42,287 bases of DNA from an uncultured Lachnospiraceae bacterium (GTDB lineage: Bacteria > Bacillota > Clostridia > Lachnospirales > Lachnospiraceae): NCBI GenBank assembly GCA_902793845.1, contig CADBFE010000010.1, positions 1 to 42,287 on the forward strand, written 5' to 3'. Made by a program: the position numbers and the translations under genes. Below the pieces are notes generated by a model that did no database searches, was not told where the DNA came from, and was given only the letters and a program-made list of their open reading frames with translations. Positions 41,984-42,287 of this stretch are shown one piece after another (within the stretch, counting starts at the first letter, position 1; each line of letters begins with the position of its first letter).

Positions 41984-42287
41984 TGTCAAAGATAATGCTT
42001 GATATAGATCATATTTCGAAAACATTCAATCCCGGGACAGTTAATGAGAAACTGGCCATGGACGACCTCTCGCTTTCGGTAAATGACGGAGATTTTATCT
42101 CTATAATAGGTGCAAACGGCGCAGGAAAATCAACACTGTTTAATGCCATATGCGGAACGTTTATTACGGATAAGGGTTCTATCGTCTTAGACGGTCAGGA
42201 TATAACACTGATGGCTGAGCATAAGAGAGCCAAAGTCATAGGCAGACTCTTTCAGGATCCCATGAGAGGAAGTGCTCCCGGGATGAC
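41983..42287 (+). CDS. ABC transporter ATP-binding protein, TrpZ-like (3' partial)
   Basis: The first 101 residues of an ATPase, cut by the window end. It starts MSKIMLDIDHISKTFNPGTV; Walker A is GANGAGKST in FISIIGANGAGKSTLFNAIC, and the Q-loop region VIGRLFQDPMRGSAPGM is visible. The signature, Walker B and switch histidine lie outside. The start at 41983 overlaps the permease stop by one base. It drives the importer encoded by the two preceding genes. Confidence 0.93.
   Translation, partial: MSKIMLDIDHISKTFNPGTVNEKLAMDDLSLSVNDGDFISIIGANGAGKSTLFNAICGTFITDKGSIVLDGQDITLMAEHKRAKVIGRLFQDPMRGSAPGM

Noticed and set aside
1-42287. Mobile elements, CRISPR, tRNA or rRNA
   Set aside because: I found no transposase or integrase motifs, no regularly spaced repeats and no cloverleaf-like intergenic sequence.

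Overview
The window is about 42 kb of low-to-mid-GC Firmicutes DNA that reads as the chromosome of a motile gut or rumen Lachnospiraceae (Butyrivibrio, Roseburia or Eubacterium-like). The basis is gene content: a flagellin with a FliS-type chaperone behind a sigma-28 promoter, DapL-type lysine synthesis, a glnA/ANTAR regulator pair as in clostridia, a domain-permuted family 3 beta-glucosidase of the rumen-clostridial type, an MscL with a zinc ribbon, and AGGAGG-type ribosome sites. I see no tRNA, rRNA, CRISPR array, phage module or transposase.

Layout. 1-2710: a HAD phosphatase (cut by the window edge), thiD (internally deleted) and thiC. 2712-5123: a small XRE regulator with four evenly spaced cysteines, a membrane-anchored acidic protein and an orphan type IV prepilin. 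5166-7338: terminator, a 102-bp folded element, a promoter, a polytopic DUF6056-like membrane protein and MazG. 7339-9413: promoter, leader with terminator, glutamine synthetase and its ANTAR-type regulator, both frameshifted. 9466-11521: dapL-dapF. 11551-13986: flagellin, FliS-like chaperone and a divergent WecG/TagA-type glycosyltransferase. 14151-19919: a CdaR/PucR-type regulator, then ftsE (with a long acidic N-terminal extension), ftsX, an EnvC-like M23 hydrolase and a CtpA protease, a cell-division/peptidoglycan-hydrolysis operon. 20004-23379: a TPR/nucleotidyltransferase-like/DUF4125 fusion and a voltage-gated K+ channel. 23398-27146: udp-deoB-deoC nucleoside salvage followed by a TIR/zinc-ribbon protein. 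27232-30567: a phosphodiester-glycosidase-family protein and two unassigned proteins. 30588-36548: GH3 beta-glucosidase, proC and a YicI-type alpha-xylosidase (xyloglucan-oligosaccharide use). 36595-37837: mscL and a small protein resembling part of PolC. 37926-39915: a frameshifted polysaccharide deacetylase and an ArsB/NhaD-type permease. 40000-42287: a TrpXYZ-like ABC importer running off the end.

The most notable patterns are: (1) four genes (thiD, glnA, the ANTAR regulator, the deacetylase) each broken by one short internal deletion while the rest of the frame stays open, which points to very recent lesions or an assembly or amplification artefact; (2) a flagellin leader with two hairpins that each present GGA in a tetraloop, plus a GGA at the Shine-Dalgarno, as expected for CsrA control; (3) four copies of TTTGTGYAAW upstream of the regulator that heads the ftsEX operon; (4) unusual domain architectures: FtsE with an acidic/polylysine tail at its N-terminus, TIR fused to a YvyF-like zinc/helical module, and TPR fused to DUF4037-like and DUF4125. 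All functional statements come from reading the sequence and from recalled family motifs; no search was run.
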